From: an uncultured Prevotella sp.
Lineage (GTDB): Bacteria > Bacteroidota > Bacteroidia > Bacteroidales > Bacteroidaceae
Direction of reading: 5' to 3'
Length of the DNA: 64,000 nucleotides
Assembly: GCA_934202525.1 (NCBI GenBank)
Contig: CAKPYB010000003.1
Coordinates: 81,750 to 145,749, forward strand
In this document: piece after piece, positions 50,167 through 61,160 of the stretch
Layout of the letters: each line of letters starts with the position of its first letter
Numbering within the stretch: the first letter of the stretch is position 1
Translations under genes and position numbers: made by a program
The notes under the pieces: model-generated
What the model was told of the DNA's origin: nothing
Database searches by the model: none
Seen by the model: only the letters and a program-made list of their open reading frames with translations

Positions 50167-51894
50167 ATGAAACAATATATTATAGGTTCTATGCTTCTTT
50201 CTTCTGTCTTGTTGGCTGGTTGCTCACTGGATGAGAATCCACGAAGCAAGTTTTCTGAGGAGGAGGCTTTCAGCACCCCTAAGCTGGTATATGTAAACAC
50301 AGTGGCTAACGTATATTCTTCCATCGGAAATGGATTGTATGGAAGCGATGGTGGCTCGGTACACACCTTCCAGGAGTTCTCTTCTGATGCCAGTATGATT
50401 CCTGGTCGTCAGGGTGACTGGGTAGATGGTGGAGCCTGGCAGAATATCTTCCTCCACAACTTTGAGTCGTCTGTAAGCAAGTATAACGATGTGTGGAACA
50501 ACCTGTATCGTGTCATCGGTCTTGCCAATTCTTCTATCGACCGACTCAACAAGTACCTGGATGAGCATCCGGAGTATGCTGAATATGTATATGAGTTGAG
50601 AGCTCTTCGTGCTGTCTATTATTACTATGTGATGGATCTCTTCGGACAGGTGCCATTGGTTGTTTCTTCTCAGGTGAGTGCCAACGAGGTGGCGCAGTCT
50701 AACCGTTCTGATGTCTTCAAGTTTGTCACTTCTGAGTTGGCAGAATGTATTCCTCATCTTTCAGACAGTAAGAGCCAGAACGAGGGTGAATATTATGGCC
50801 GTATCACCAAGGCTGTGGCATATATGTGTATGGCTAAGTGTGCCATCAATGCACCGGTCTATACCATCGATGATACCACTCCAACCAGCTACAGCGCCTT
50901 TGTAGGAACAGACAAGAGCGGCAAGGCTACTGCCAGCGAGGAGCAGGGAAAGACGGTTTCTGAAATGGGCAAAAATATAAACATTACTTTGGATGGCAAG
51001 ACTCGCAATGCGTGGGAAACAGCAGCCTATTGTGCTGATCAGATTGCAAGCTTGGGTTACCGCCTGCAGCCTAGCTATGCCGACAACTTCATCGTAGCCA
51101 ACCAGAATTCCGTGGAGAATATCTGGACCCGTCCGAACGACTGCGTCAACTATAAGATAGAGGATTACAACATCGTGCGTACCCTGCATTACAACCATGG
51201 CGGTGCCATCGGTTATCAGGGCTGGAATGGAGCCTGCTCTTCCAAGCAGCAGATGCTGGTATATGGTTATGGAACGGCTAATCCGGACCCTCGTCTGAAA
51301 CTCAACTTCTATACCGATAAGGATTATATGGAGGAGACAGGAAAACCTGTAGAGGATGGTGCTACAGACAAGCCACTGGAGTATATGCCACTGGCAGTAA
51401 AGGTAGATTTCTCTGCAACCGACGACCCTCATGCCATGAAGTGTTCCGGTGCCCGAATGAAGAAGTATGAGTTTGACAAGTCTACAACCCAGCAGTATAG
51501 CTTCAACAACGACCTGGTTATCTGGCGTTATGCCGATGCCTTGTTGATGAAGGCTGAGGCTGAATATCGTATGGGTAACAAGGCTGAGGCTCTCACAATT
51601 GTCAATGAGGTTCGTGGCCGTGTTGCTGCTACTCCTCGTACAGAGCTTACGCTCAATGATATTCTGGATGAACGTATGCTGGAATTGGCTTGGGAGGGAG
51701 TACGCCGCCAAGACCAGATCAGATTCTGTACCTTTACAGAGCCTACTGCTGACCGCTTCAAGGGTGTGACCCACAATGCTTCTGCAGGTGATTACAATGA
51801 TGATACGCAGGGCTATACCATGGTTTATCCTATCCCTTATGCCGTGCTCAACTTGAACAAAAAACTCGGCCAGAATCCTGGTTATACCAAGTAG
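50167..51894 (+). CDS. SusD-family starch-binding lipoprotein
   Basis: 575 residues. Lipoprotein signal MKQYIIGSMLLSSVLLAGCSLDE (lipobox LAGC). SusD features: DVWNNLYRVIGLANSSIDRLNKYLDE, ELRALRAVYYYYVMDLFGQVPLV (about 140-162) in the N-terminal helical half, and the C-terminal IWRYADALLMKAEAEYRMG, ILDERMLELAWEGVRRQDQIRFC and final YPIPYAVLNLNKKLGQNPGY. It forms the lid of the SusC transporter. The operon continues 45 bp later with the GH97 gene; there are no SusE/SusF genes, unlike the classical Bacteroides starch locus. Confidence 0.94.
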   Translation: MKQYIIGSMLLSSVLLAGCSLDENPRSKFSEEEAFSTPKLVYVNTVANVYSSIGNGLYGSDGGSVHTFQEFSSDASMIPGRQGDWVDGGAWQNIFLHNFESSVSKYNDVWNNLYRVIGLANSSIDRLNKYLDEHPEYAEYVYELRALRAVYYYYVMDLFGQVPLVVSSQVSANEVAQSNRSDVFKFVTSELAECIPHLSDSKSQNEGEYYGRITKAVAYMCMAKCAINAPVYTIDDTTPTSYSAFVGTDKSGKATASEEQGKTVSEMGKNINITLDGKTRNAWETAAYCADQIASLGYRLQPSYADNFIVANQNSVENIWTRPNDCVNYKIEDYNIVRTLHYNHGGAIGYQGWNGACSSKQQMLVYGYGTANPDPRLKLNFYTDKDYMEETGKPVEDGATDKPLEYMPLAVKVDFSATDDPHAMKCSGARMKKYEFDKSTTQQYSFNNDLVIWRYADALLMKAEAEYRMGNKAEALTIVNEVRGRVAATPRTELTLNDILDERMLELAWEGVRRQDQIRFCTFTEPTADRFKGVTHNASAGDYNDDTQGYTMVYPIPYAVLNLNKKLGQNPGYTK

Positions 51895-51927
51895 AATGGT
51901 AATTTTATATTGAATATTACAAACTAA

Positions 51928-54042
<2,115 letters not shown>

Positions 54043-54098
54043 AAAGCAGGGTTTTGAGTTATTATGATAGAGTTTTTCTTGAATTAATAATGATGCTC

Positions 54099-55835
54099 AT
54101 GAAAAGAATGAATAAAATGCTGTTGGTTGCTGCCTTGGCGGCAACCACACTTTCTGCTCAGGCAGAACAGAAGAAGGGACCGGCTTGGTTGAGTGATGCA
54201 CTTTTCTATCAGATTTATCCATCTTCCTATATGGATACTGATGGCAATGGTATTGGCGATCTGCCGGGTATCACTTCCAAGTTGGATTACATCAAGTCGC
54301 TGGGTGTAAATGCCCTCTGGCTCAATCCGATCTTTGAGTCGGGATGGTTTGATGGCGGCTATGATGTCATCGACTTCTATAAGGTGGATCCTCGATTCGG
54401 TACCAATACCGATTTGGTTACATTGGTCAATGAGGCCCATAAGCGTGGCATGAAGGTTTGTCTCGACCTGGTGGCAGGACATTCCAGCACCAAGTGTGCC
54501 TGGTTTAAGGAGTCTTCCGAGAAAGATCCTAACCAGCGTTACAGCGACTATTATATCTGGATGAATGATATCCCTGAGAGCGAGAAGAAAGAAATAGAAG
54601 CCCGTCATCAGGAGGCAAGTCCGGAGTCTAGTACCCGAGGCAGATATGTGGAGGCGAATGCTCCTCGTGCCAAGTATTATGAGAAGAATTTCTTCGAGTG
54701 CCAGCCTGCCTTGAACTATGGTTTTGCTCATCCAGACCCAAGTCATCCTTGGGAACAGGGTGTAGATGCTCCAGGACCACAGGCTGTTCGCAGGGAGATA
54801 CGTAACATCATGGCTTTCTGGTTTGATAAGGGCGTTGATGGATTCCGAGTAGATATGGCGTCATCGCTCATCAAGAACGATCCCGACAAGAAGGAGGTTT
54901 CCAAGCTCTGGAATGAGATGCGTGCCTGGAAGGACAAGTACTATCCTGAGACCGTCCTGATTTCAGAATGGGCTAATCCGCAGCAAGCCATCCCTGCCGG
55001 TTTCAACATAGATTTCTACATCCATTTTGGTCTCAAGGGCTATGCTTCTCTGTTCTTCGACCGCAAGACTCCTTGGGGCAAGTGGGAGCAGAGCTACCAG
55101 AACTGCTATTTCGACAAGCAGGGCAAGGGTTCGCTCAAGGAATTTAGCGAGAACTATACCAAGGCATACAATGCCACCAAGAATCTCGGCTACATCGCTG
55201 TTCCATCTGCCAACCACGATTACCAGCGTCCTAACATCGGTACCCGCAATACGCCAGACCAGCTGAAGGTAGCGATGACCTTCTTCCTCACCATGCCTGG
55301 TATTCCATTTATTTATTATGGTGATGAGATTGGTATGAAGTATCAGATGAATCTCCCTAACAAGGAGGGTAGCAATGAGCGTTCTGGTACCCGCACTCCG
55401 ATGCAGTGGACCAAGGGCAAGAATGCCGGATTCTCTACGAGTGCACCTGATAAGCTCTACTTCCCTGTAGATACGGAAAACGGAAAGTTGACCGTTGAGG
55501 CTCAGCAGGGAGATCAGAATTCTCTGTTGTCATATACCCGTAAGCTGACCGCTTTGCGTCATTCAGCCAAGGCTCTTGACAATGAGGGAGATTGGAAGCT
55601 CCTGAACCAGAAGGGTCAGGAATATCCGATGGTATATGAGCGCACTTTGGGTGATGAGAAGTATGTTGTTGTCGTGAATCCTGGTGCCAAGGCAGCCTCT
55701 CTCAACATCAGCTCTGTAGGTGGCAAGGCAGTTTCTGTTCTTTCTACAGGCAAGGTTGTATATAAATCAGGCAAGAAGACCGATGCCATCAAGGCTTCAG
55801 GCATTAGTGCCGCCGTATTCAAGATGGCAAAATAA
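54099..55835 (+). CDS. GH13 alpha-amylase-family enzyme
   Basis: 578 residues from MKRMNKMLLV (54099), chosen among clustered Met codons because it gives a clean signal peptide ending LSAQA. Barrel motifs: FYQIYPSSYMDTDGNGIGDLPGI, VCLDLVAGHSS (region I), GVDGFRVDMASS with nucleophile Asp252, VLISEWANPQ with acid/base Glu290, and PSANHDYQRPN with Asp374. The DTDGNGIGD element matches the calcium-type loop of oligo-1,6-glucosidase/alpha-glucosidase subfamilies. It cleaves starch fragments; precise specificity is not clear. Last gene of the operon, followed by a terminator. Confidence 0.92.
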   Translation: MKRMNKMLLVAALAATTLSAQAEQKKGPAWLSDALFYQIYPSSYMDTDGNGIGDLPGITSKLDYIKSLGVNALWLNPIFESGWFDGGYDVIDFYKVDPRFGTNTDLVTLVNEAHKRGMKVCLDLVAGHSSTKCAWFKESSEKDPNQRYSDYYIWMNDIPESEKKEIEARHQEASPESSTRGRYVEANAPRAKYYEKNFFECQPALNYGFAHPDPSHPWEQGVDAPGPQAVRREIRNIMAFWFDKGVDGFRVDMASSLIKNDPDKKEVSKLWNEMRAWKDKYYPETVLISEWANPQQAIPAGFNIDFYIHFGLKGYASLFFDRKTPWGKWEQSYQNCYFDKQGKGSLKEFSENYTKAYNATKNLGYIAVPSANHDYQRPNIGTRNTPDQLKVAMTFFLTMPGIPFIYYGDEIGMKYQMNLPNKEGSNERSGTRTPMQWTKGKNAGFSTSAPDKLYFPVDTENGKLTVEAQQGDQNSLLSYTRKLTALRHSAKALDNEGDWKLLNQKGQEYPMVYERTLGDEKYVVVVNPGAKAASLNISSVGGKAVSVLSTGKVVYKSGKKTDAIKASGISAAVFKMAK

Positions 55836-55875
55836 CTTGTGAACATCAATTATTGCTAGCTACATTATATATCAG

Positions 55876-55909
55876 AATCCGCATGGCTCCTAGAGTCGTG
55901 CGGATTTTT
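55876..55909 (+). terminator. Terminator of the starch-type operon
   Basis: AATCCGCA (55876-55883) pairs with TGCGGATT (55899-55906), then TTTTT. Confidence 0.8.
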
Positions 55910-55997
55910 AGATGTTAAATTACGAATGCCATTTCTTCAAACAACTAAAAAAGTTTAAACATTCAACCTGAAGTTTTGCGATAAATATAGAAATTAC

Positions 55998-56006
55998 TAT
56001 ATTTGC
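55998..56006 (+). promoter_or_regulatory. -7 box of the 56108 gene
   Basis: TATATTTGC, exact match; implies a leader of about 95 nt. Confidence 0.55.
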
Positions 56007-56107
56007 ATCATGATTGCAGAACATTGTATAGAGGCAAAGTCTAATTCTAAGATTATATCAAAATTGGGAGGACGATGCTATACATATAAACATAAAATTT
56101 TAAAGCT

Positions 56108-56932
56108 ATGAATATAAGGAGATTTATATTTATTCTGATTGTCTGTGAGTTTATGTCTTTGGCATGTATTGCTGCAAATAAGACTATAAAAGGACATGTT
56201 GTGGATGAATTTGGTAAGAACGTTGAATATGCTAGCGTATATGTAGATAGTATTTATGCGGTATCTGACAGGGAAGGAATTTTCTCTCTGGTGGTGCCCG
56301 ATGGCATGAAACAGGAACTTGTTGTTAGTCATATCAGTTATCAGACCTGTAAAATTCCTTATGATGTATATCGTAAAAAGCCTTTGTTGCAACTTACGTT
56401 GAAAGAAAAGACCTGTGATTTGTCCGAAATTACAGTTGTTTCCGGTAAAAAGCAGGAAGGCATTCTGGGGAAAGGAGTTCGGGCACCAGGTGATGTTGCA
56501 TTTCATAACGTTAGAAACACGAAATATGAAACGGGCCCCTTATTTGTTGTAAATAAAGACTATTATGTGAAAACAGCCAAGTTGAGAGTACAAAAATGTA
56601 CTTTTGCTTCATGCACGATTCGTTTAATCATTTATGAAGTAAAGGGAACAGAATTTGTGCCTGTACAGCATCGACCTTTGTACGTCCGATTATCCGAAAT
56701 ATCAGATAAGAAGGATTTATCTGTTTGGATAGAAGAGCCGTTGAAGCTGGAGCGCAATCATAGATATTATATAGGTATAGCTGTTATGGCAAGTAGCGGT
56801 AATGGAGAAATTCATTTCCCTGCTTATTTCAAGAAGGGCTGCGTAAGAAATCTGTGTACAGATAGAAAAAAGAATTTGCCAGTAACCTTAGGCGTTTCTC
56901 TTTATGGTATATCTGCAAAGCATCTTCAGTAA
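56108..56932 (+). CDS. Secreted carboxypeptidase-regulatory-like domain protein
   Basis: 274 residues. Signal peptide about 1-22 (FIFILIVCEFMSLACIAA). Residues ~25-100 form a CarboxypepD_reg-like beta domain (KTIKGHVVDEFGKNVEYASVYVDS...SDREGIFSLVVPDG...HISYQTCKIPY), the same module as in TonB receptors but here without plug or barrel. The second half (FVVNKDYYVKTAKLRVQKCTFASCTIRLIIYEVKG) is beta-rich and ends without a barrel strand. Similar stand-alone proteins occur in Bacteroidota with unknown roles, perhaps cell-envelope assembly. Single gene. Confidence 0.75.
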   Translation: MNIRRFIFILIVCEFMSLACIAANKTIKGHVVDEFGKNVEYASVYVDSIYAVSDREGIFSLVVPDGMKQELVVSHISYQTCKIPYDVYRKKPLLQLTLKEKTCDLSEITVVSGKKQEGILGKGVRAPGDVAFHNVRNTKYETGPLFVVNKDYYVKTAKLRVQKCTFASCTIRLIIYEVKGTEFVPVQHRPLYVRLSEISDKKDLSVWIEEPLKLERNHRYYIGIAVMASSGNGEIHFPAYFKKGCVRNLCTDRKKNLPVTLGVSLYGISAKHLQ

Positions 56933-56934
56933 GC

Positions 56935-56966
56935 CCCCACACGTTTACTTTTCTGCTCGTGTGGGG
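56935..56966. terminator. Hairpin between convergent genes
   Basis: CCCCACACG (56935-56943) pairs with CGTGTGGGG (56958-56966); starts 3 bp after the stop. No T-run on either side. Confidence 0.55.
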
Positions 56967-57004
56967 AACAATGTGTTTGGAACCTTTATGCATTTTACCT
57001 ATTT

Positions 57005-57904
57005 TTACTCCTTTATTTCTTTCATGTTTGCAGGATTATAGGGAGTTAACTGCTGCATCTCCTGCTCTGTTGCTTCAGGCAAGGCAGGAATCTTGTTGCT
57101 GTTGCAGAAATCGGTAATGGCGGCAGCTGATTCTTTGGGAGTAGAGGAATCCGGTTTGATGGATTGCTTCTTTTCTACATACTCCTTTTCCGTGATGTAT
57201 AGCTCAGTAATCACACGGATGACTTGCTGCTGCTTGTCTTTCTTATGAGAGAAGAGATAGCTGTTGTCTGATTTCTGGAAGAGCAGGTCCTTGAAGGAAT
57301 AGTAATCTTCTGGACTTATCTGATAGGCTTCCACCACATGGTCGTAGATATCTGTCTGGGTATATCCGAAAAGCTGGTGCGTCAGATTCTTGTAGGTAGG
57401 AAGCTGGTTGATTTCTATCTGACAGATGTTCCGGGTGCTGTCCGTTTGAATACTGCCTATTGTCTGCTGATTGAGCAGAACGAGTTGAGAGCCCAGTGAA
57501 TCTTTCAGCTGATATTTCTTTCGATATTGCTCAATAAGTGTCTTCTCTTCCGGCCAAGGTCGGAAGGTTCCTTCGTCGCTGACCATGAATGCTTGCTTTT
57601 TGTCTTCGGAAACGAGTCGGCTGTTGTGAAGATTTCTTTTGGAATAGGCATTGAGATCCGTCTTTCCATTCTTCAGGTTGATGTAATACTCCACGATGCC
57701 GTCGTTGAAGTATTTCATTACAGAGTCGTTAGTCTGGTAACTGCGATAATATCCCTTGAGTCGGATGAAGTGAGGGCGATTCCCTGTTACGTTCACATCT
57801 TCCAGTTTCTGTATTTTTGTGATATGTCCAGGCATCTTCTCTTCCTTGTTCTGTGCCATGAGACTGGTAGGAAGGAAGAGGAGAAGTACAAACAGATATT
57901 TCAT
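57005..57904 (-). CDS. Secreted protein of unknown function
   Basis: 299 residues from MKYLFVLLLF (57904), which gives a clean signal peptide ending LMAQ; a start six codons earlier would add a His-rich tail. The mature part reads LEDVNVTGNRPHFIRLKGYYRSYQTNDSVMKYFNDGIVEYYINLKNG, and later LTHQLFGYTQTDIYDHVVEAYQISPEDYYSFKDLLFQ; it resembles Bacteroidota secreted proteins with a plug-like VNVTG start, but I do not recognise a named family. It may be periplasmic. The C-terminus is short and charged. Confidence 0.65.
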   Translation of the reverse strand: MKYLFVLLLFLPTSLMAQNKEEKMPGHITKIQKLEDVNVTGNRPHFIRLKGYYRSYQTNDSVMKYFNDGIVEYYINLKNGKTDLNAYSKRNLHNSRLVSEDKKQAFMVSDEGTFRPWPEEKTLIEQYRKKYQLKDSLGSQLVLLNQQTIGSIQTDSTRNICQIEINQLPTYKNLTHQLFGYTQTDIYDHVVEAYQISPEDYYSFKDLLFQKSDNSYLFSHKKDKQQQVIRVITELYITEKEYVEKKQSIKPDSSTPKESAAAITDFCNSNKIPALPEATEQEMQQLTPYNPANMKEIKE

Positions 57905-57977
57905 ATAATGATGATGTCTCATATTGATGATGCTTTAAAAAGAATACTTAATGATGTGTTTATATGAACTGTTGCTT

Positions 57978-59114
57978 CTACAGGGAGGCTGCGCAGTTCT
58001 TCCTCAACCACATCCCGAAGAAGCGGTCGTAGATGATATAGCTGCCATTGTACTTGTAGATGAATTCTCTATTGATCAGCGTCTTGAGAGCAAGACTCAC
58101 GCTGCTGGCAGCAGGCAAGTTGTGGCGGCTGATGAAATCCTGCGAAAGAATGGAGGTGACAGCCTTGTCCTGGGCAATGGCAGATAGAAGAGCAGCCTGA
58201 TTATCGGTAAGGGAATCGTAGTAATTCACGAATGCCACTTCCTGCTCGTTCACCAATTCCAGGGTTACATCATCAATTTCCGCTGTCGTAATTTCCTTTC
58301 CGTTCTGATAGAGTCGGTTCAGAATATCCTGGATATACCAGGTTTGACCATCCACCTTATTATATAGATAGGCAAAGGTATCATGATCCATGGTCAGATT
58401 CCGGTTTTCCATCCATCTGTTGGCAAAATGATGATACTCATCCTGGTTGATGAGAGGAAGGTTGAGAATTTGCGAACTCTGATAGAATGGTCGCTTTGCC
58501 GACAGGAACATGTCGGTCATCATGTGCTGCTTACTGCCTGCAAAGATGAAATATACATTCGGCAAGAACTGGATGTAGGAGCGCAGCAGGGCCTCTGTGC
58601 CATCTTCGGGATATTCGGCTATCTGCTGGAACTCGTCGATGGCAATATAGATTCGCTTCTCTGATTGCTTCAGATATTCAAAGATATGTTTGAGAGAATC
58701 TTCGCGCTGGCTTGGCGAAACCGTAATCGAGAACGTAGGGATTCCCGTCATCTCATCAAACGACATCGTAGGCTTGTAGCCGGCAAAGAAGGTGGTAATC
58801 TTGCGCATGGCAGTTTGCGAGAAAGTATCAACCTTCCCGATAACCGTCTTTGCCAATAATTGGATGAATTGGCTCAGATTTCTTGTGGCATTGATGTCGA
58901 GATAGAAACAATGCGTCTCAGGCTCCTGCTTGCTGATGTTCTCAAAGACATGGTGTATGAGTCCCGTCTTTCCGATGCGTCGAGGAGAGATGAGGACGAT
59001 GTTGCGCTCATTCTGCAAAGCCTTCATGATGACTTCCGTCTCTTTCTTGCGGTCGCAGAAGTATTCTGCTCCCTTATATCCGTAGATAACAAATGGGTTA
59101 TTCAGCTGTTCCAT
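57978..59114 (-). CDS. ATPase_2-type AAA ATPase (archaeal-ATPase-like)
   Basis: 378 residues. P-loop SPRRIGKT (43-50), Walker B IYIAIDEFQQIAEY (Asp160, Glu161), sensor VYFIFAGSKQHMMTDMF, and a C-terminal winged helix (AIAQDKAVTSILSQDFISRHNLPAASSVSLALKTLINREFIYKYNGSYIIYDRFFGMWLRKN). This is the STAND-like ATPase_2 arrangement, distinct from the DUF4143 protein at 43936 and the PF09820 type at 15417. No target gene next to it is evident. A TATCTTTGC -7 box is at 59162-59170. Confidence 0.85.
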   Translation of the reverse strand: MEQLNNPFVIYGYKGAEYFCDRKKETEVIMKALQNERNIVLISPRRIGKTGLIHHVFENISKQEPETHCFYLDINATRNLSQFIQLLAKTVIGKVDTFSQTAMRKITTFFAGYKPTMSFDEMTGIPTFSITVSPSQREDSLKHIFEYLKQSEKRIYIAIDEFQQIAEYPEDGTEALLRSYIQFLPNVYFIFAGSKQHMMTDMFLSAKRPFYQSSQILNLPLINQDEYHHFANRWMENRNLTMDHDTFAYLYNKVDGQTWYIQDILNRLYQNGKEITTAEIDDVTLELVNEQEVAFVNYYDSLTDNQAALLSAIAQDKAVTSILSQDFISRHNLPAASSVSLALKTLINREFIYKYNGSYIIYDRFFGMWLRKNCAASL

Positions 59115-59161
59115 AACGTTTTATATCTATTCCATGTTTTATGTTACATGTTTTATGAAAT

Positions 59162-59170
59162 GCAAAGATA
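59162..59170 (-). promoter_or_regulatory. -7 box of the ATPase_2 gene
   Basis: Minus-strand TATCTTTGC, 48 bp before the start. Confidence 0.55.
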
Positions 59171-59271
59171 GCAATAATCTTTAAAGTAAGAAAGCTTTTA
59201 GTTAGAACTTTATTACTAATTAACTTTTTACTAGTTACACTAATGCCTCGCGAATTCAACAAGCATGTGTA

Positions 59272-59336
59272 TAATTACGAAATGCCTCAACCATACTGGT
59301 CGAAAACTGTTTGTATTGAGGTTAAAACTGTAATTA
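59272..59336 (+). other. Two-stem structure upstream of nhaD
   Basis: TAATTAC (59272-59278) pairs with GTAATTA (59330-59336) and CCTCAA (59285-59290) with TTGAGG (59316-59321). It is upstream of the predicted nhaD transcription start, so it is more likely an operator or terminator-like element than a leader. The rest of 59171-59473 shows nothing notable except the promoter. Confidence 0.3.
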
Positions 59337-59394
59337 AGTAAACGATTTCATACAATTATAATAAGGAATCGTGTGGTTATTGCTTTTCTTTTTG

Positions 59395-59403
59395 TATCTT
59401 TGC
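59395..59403 (+). promoter_or_regulatory. -7 box of nhaD
   Basis: TATCTTTGC, exact match, 70 bp before the ATG. Confidence 0.6.
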
Positions 59404-59473
59404 AGCCGTTTGGTTAACATACGTGCCAAATCATATCTAAAGGAAAAGAATATCTAATAATAAATAAAAAGTA

Positions 59474-60844
59474 ATGACTACACTTACAATTTCTATTATT
59501 GTCGTTTTCGTGCTCGGCTATGCACTCATAGCTACCGAAAGCTTGACAAAGGTAAACAAGGCTGCGATTGCCCTGTTGATGTTGGTAGGTTGTTGGACCC
59601 TCTACATGATGGATCCAATGCAGTATCTCCAGTTGATGCACCCTGATTATACAGGCGGTGCTGCTGGAATGGTGGAGAAGGTGACCGGAATCATCCAGGA
59701 ACATCTGGGCGATACCGCCACAACACTCTTCTTCCTGATGGGTGCGATGACCATCGTGGAAATCGTTGACCAGAACGGCGGATTCAACTGGGTTCGCAAG
59801 GTGATGAAGACCAAGTCGAAGCGTGCGCTCCTCTGGCGTATCGCTATCCTTACCTTCTTCCTCTCGGCTATCCTCGACAATCTGACCACCAGTATCGTGA
59901 TGATCATGATTCTCCGAAAGCTCGTCACCGACCACAAGGACCGCATGGTTTATGCATCCCTCGTCATCATCGCAGCCAATTCGGGTGGTGCCTTCTCGCC
60001 AATCGGCGACGTTACCACCATCATGCTCTGGAACAAGGGATTGATTACTGCAGCCGGCGTTATCGCCGAAATCTTCATCCCATCTGTGGTTTCCATGGTG
60101 ATTCCAGCCCTCATCCTTCAGACCATGTTGAAGGGCGAACTCGTGATGCCTGAGGTTTCTGCCCAGCAGAATGCATCGGTCAGCGATTTCACCGAAGGTC
60201 AGCGCAAGGCTGTGTTCTGGTTGGGAGTAGGCGGTTTGATCTTCGTTCCTATCTTCAAGAGTATCACCCACTTGCCTCCATTCGTAGGAATCCTCCTGGT
60301 ATTGGGCGTTCTCTGGACAGCTACCGAAGTTTTCTATCGCGGTTTGCATCGTGGAGCTGATGCCGAGGGCACTCAGAAGCGAGTAACCAAGTTGCTTTCT
60401 CGTGTGGATATGAGTACCATCCTCTTCTTCCTCGGTATCCTGATGGCAGTATCCTGCCTGGCTGAGATTGGCGTATTGACTGCTTTGGGTCAGGGCTTGA
60501 ACGTCGTATTCGATGGCAACCACTACCTCGTAACTGGTATCATCGGTGTGCTTTCAAGTATTGTTGACAATGTGCCTCTGGTAGCCGGATGTATGGGAAT
60601 GTATCCTGTGGCTGCCGCTGGCGATATGGCTGTGGATGGTGTCTTCTGGCAGTTGCTTGCCTACTGTGCCGGAGTAGGTGGTTCAATGCTGATTATCGGT
60701 AGTGCCGCTGGTGTGGTAGTAATGGGCTTGGAGAAGATTACCTTCGGCTGGTATATGAAGCACATCTCCTGGATTGCTTTCGTAGGTTACATCGCAGGTA
60801 TCGTTTGCTACTGGTTCATCCGCACCTTCCTTTATGCTATCTAA
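59474..60844 (+). CDS. nhaD: NhaD-type sodium/proton antiporter
   Basis: 456 residues, about 12 hydrophobic segments, inner membrane. Signatures of the NhaD/ArsB superfamily: VLGYALIATESLTKVNKAAIALLMLVG at the start, FFLMGAMTIVEIVDQNGGF, SAILDNLTTSIVMIMILRKLV (the Asp-containing core repeat), ANSGGAFSPIGDVTTIMLWNKGLI, and the second repeat GVLSSIVDNVPLVAGCMGMYP plus GGSMLIIGSAAGVVVMGLEKI. It exchanges Na+ or Li+ for protons and supports salt and pH balance. Single gene; the intergenic repeats downstream may end the transcript. Confidence 0.93.
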   Translation: MTTLTISIIVVFVLGYALIATESLTKVNKAAIALLMLVGCWTLYMMDPMQYLQLMHPDYTGGAAGMVEKVTGIIQEHLGDTATTLFFLMGAMTIVEIVDQNGGFNWVRKVMKTKSKRALLWRIAILTFFLSAILDNLTTSIVMIMILRKLVTDHKDRMVYASLVIIAANSGGAFSPIGDVTTIMLWNKGLITAAGVIAEIFIPSVVSMVIPALILQTMLKGELVMPEVSAQQNASVSDFTEGQRKAVFWLGVGGLIFVPIFKSITHLPPFVGILLVLGVLWTATEVFYRGLHRGADAEGTQKRVTKLLSRVDMSTILFFLGILMAVSCLAEIGVLTALGQGLNVVFDGNHYLVTGIIGVLSSIVDNVPLVAGCMGMYPVAAAGDMAVDGVFWQLLAYCAGVGGSMLIIGSAAGVVVMGLEKITFGWYMKHISWIAFVGYIAGIVCYWFIRTFLYAI

Positions 60845-60892
60845 AGGATAAGTGTTTTCAGATGTAGGCTCCATAGGTTCCGAAAGCTCTCA

Positions 60893-60990
60893 CGCCCTGA
60901 AAGCTCCACACGCCCTGAAAGGGCAGAAGCTCTTAGCCCAGGGCAACACCCTGGGTATTTATAAACGCAAGCCTGTCGCCCTGAAAGGGC
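60893..60990. repeat. GC-rich REP-like repeats after nhaD
   Basis: CGCCCTGAAAG at 60893, 60911 and 60977; the latter two continue to the hairpin GCCCTGAAAGGGC. Between them is CCCAGGG (60937-60943)/CCCTGGG (60949-60955). Region 60845-61160 has no gene; from 61020 on it holds AAAGTCTCA repeats and a terminator. Confidence 0.65.
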
Positions 60991-61097
60991 AAAAGCTTTC
61001 TTTTACGTGAAAAAGTTTTTTTGAGAAAAAAGTCTCAAAGTCTCATTTTCTATTGAAAATGTCGGCTTAAAGACTTGATAGATAATAAGATAAAAGA

Positions 61098-61135
61098 AAT
61101 GAGACTTCTCGGTTTTGATGCCGAGAAGTCTCATT
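61098..61135 (-). terminator. Terminator of the VapE-like gene, built of the GAGACTT repeat
   Basis: Perfect 15-bp arms AATGAGACTTCTCGG (61098-61112) and complement (61121-61135); TTCTTTTAT follows on the minus strand. Extra AAAGTCTCA copies lie at 61030-61045 and 61136-61144. Confidence 0.75.
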
Positions 61136-61160
61136 AAAGTCTCATAGAAGTATCATTATT

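Noticed and set aside
59414..60523. 369-codon minus-strand frame inside nhaD
   Set aside because: His/Glu-rich shadow of a membrane protein gene; no motif.
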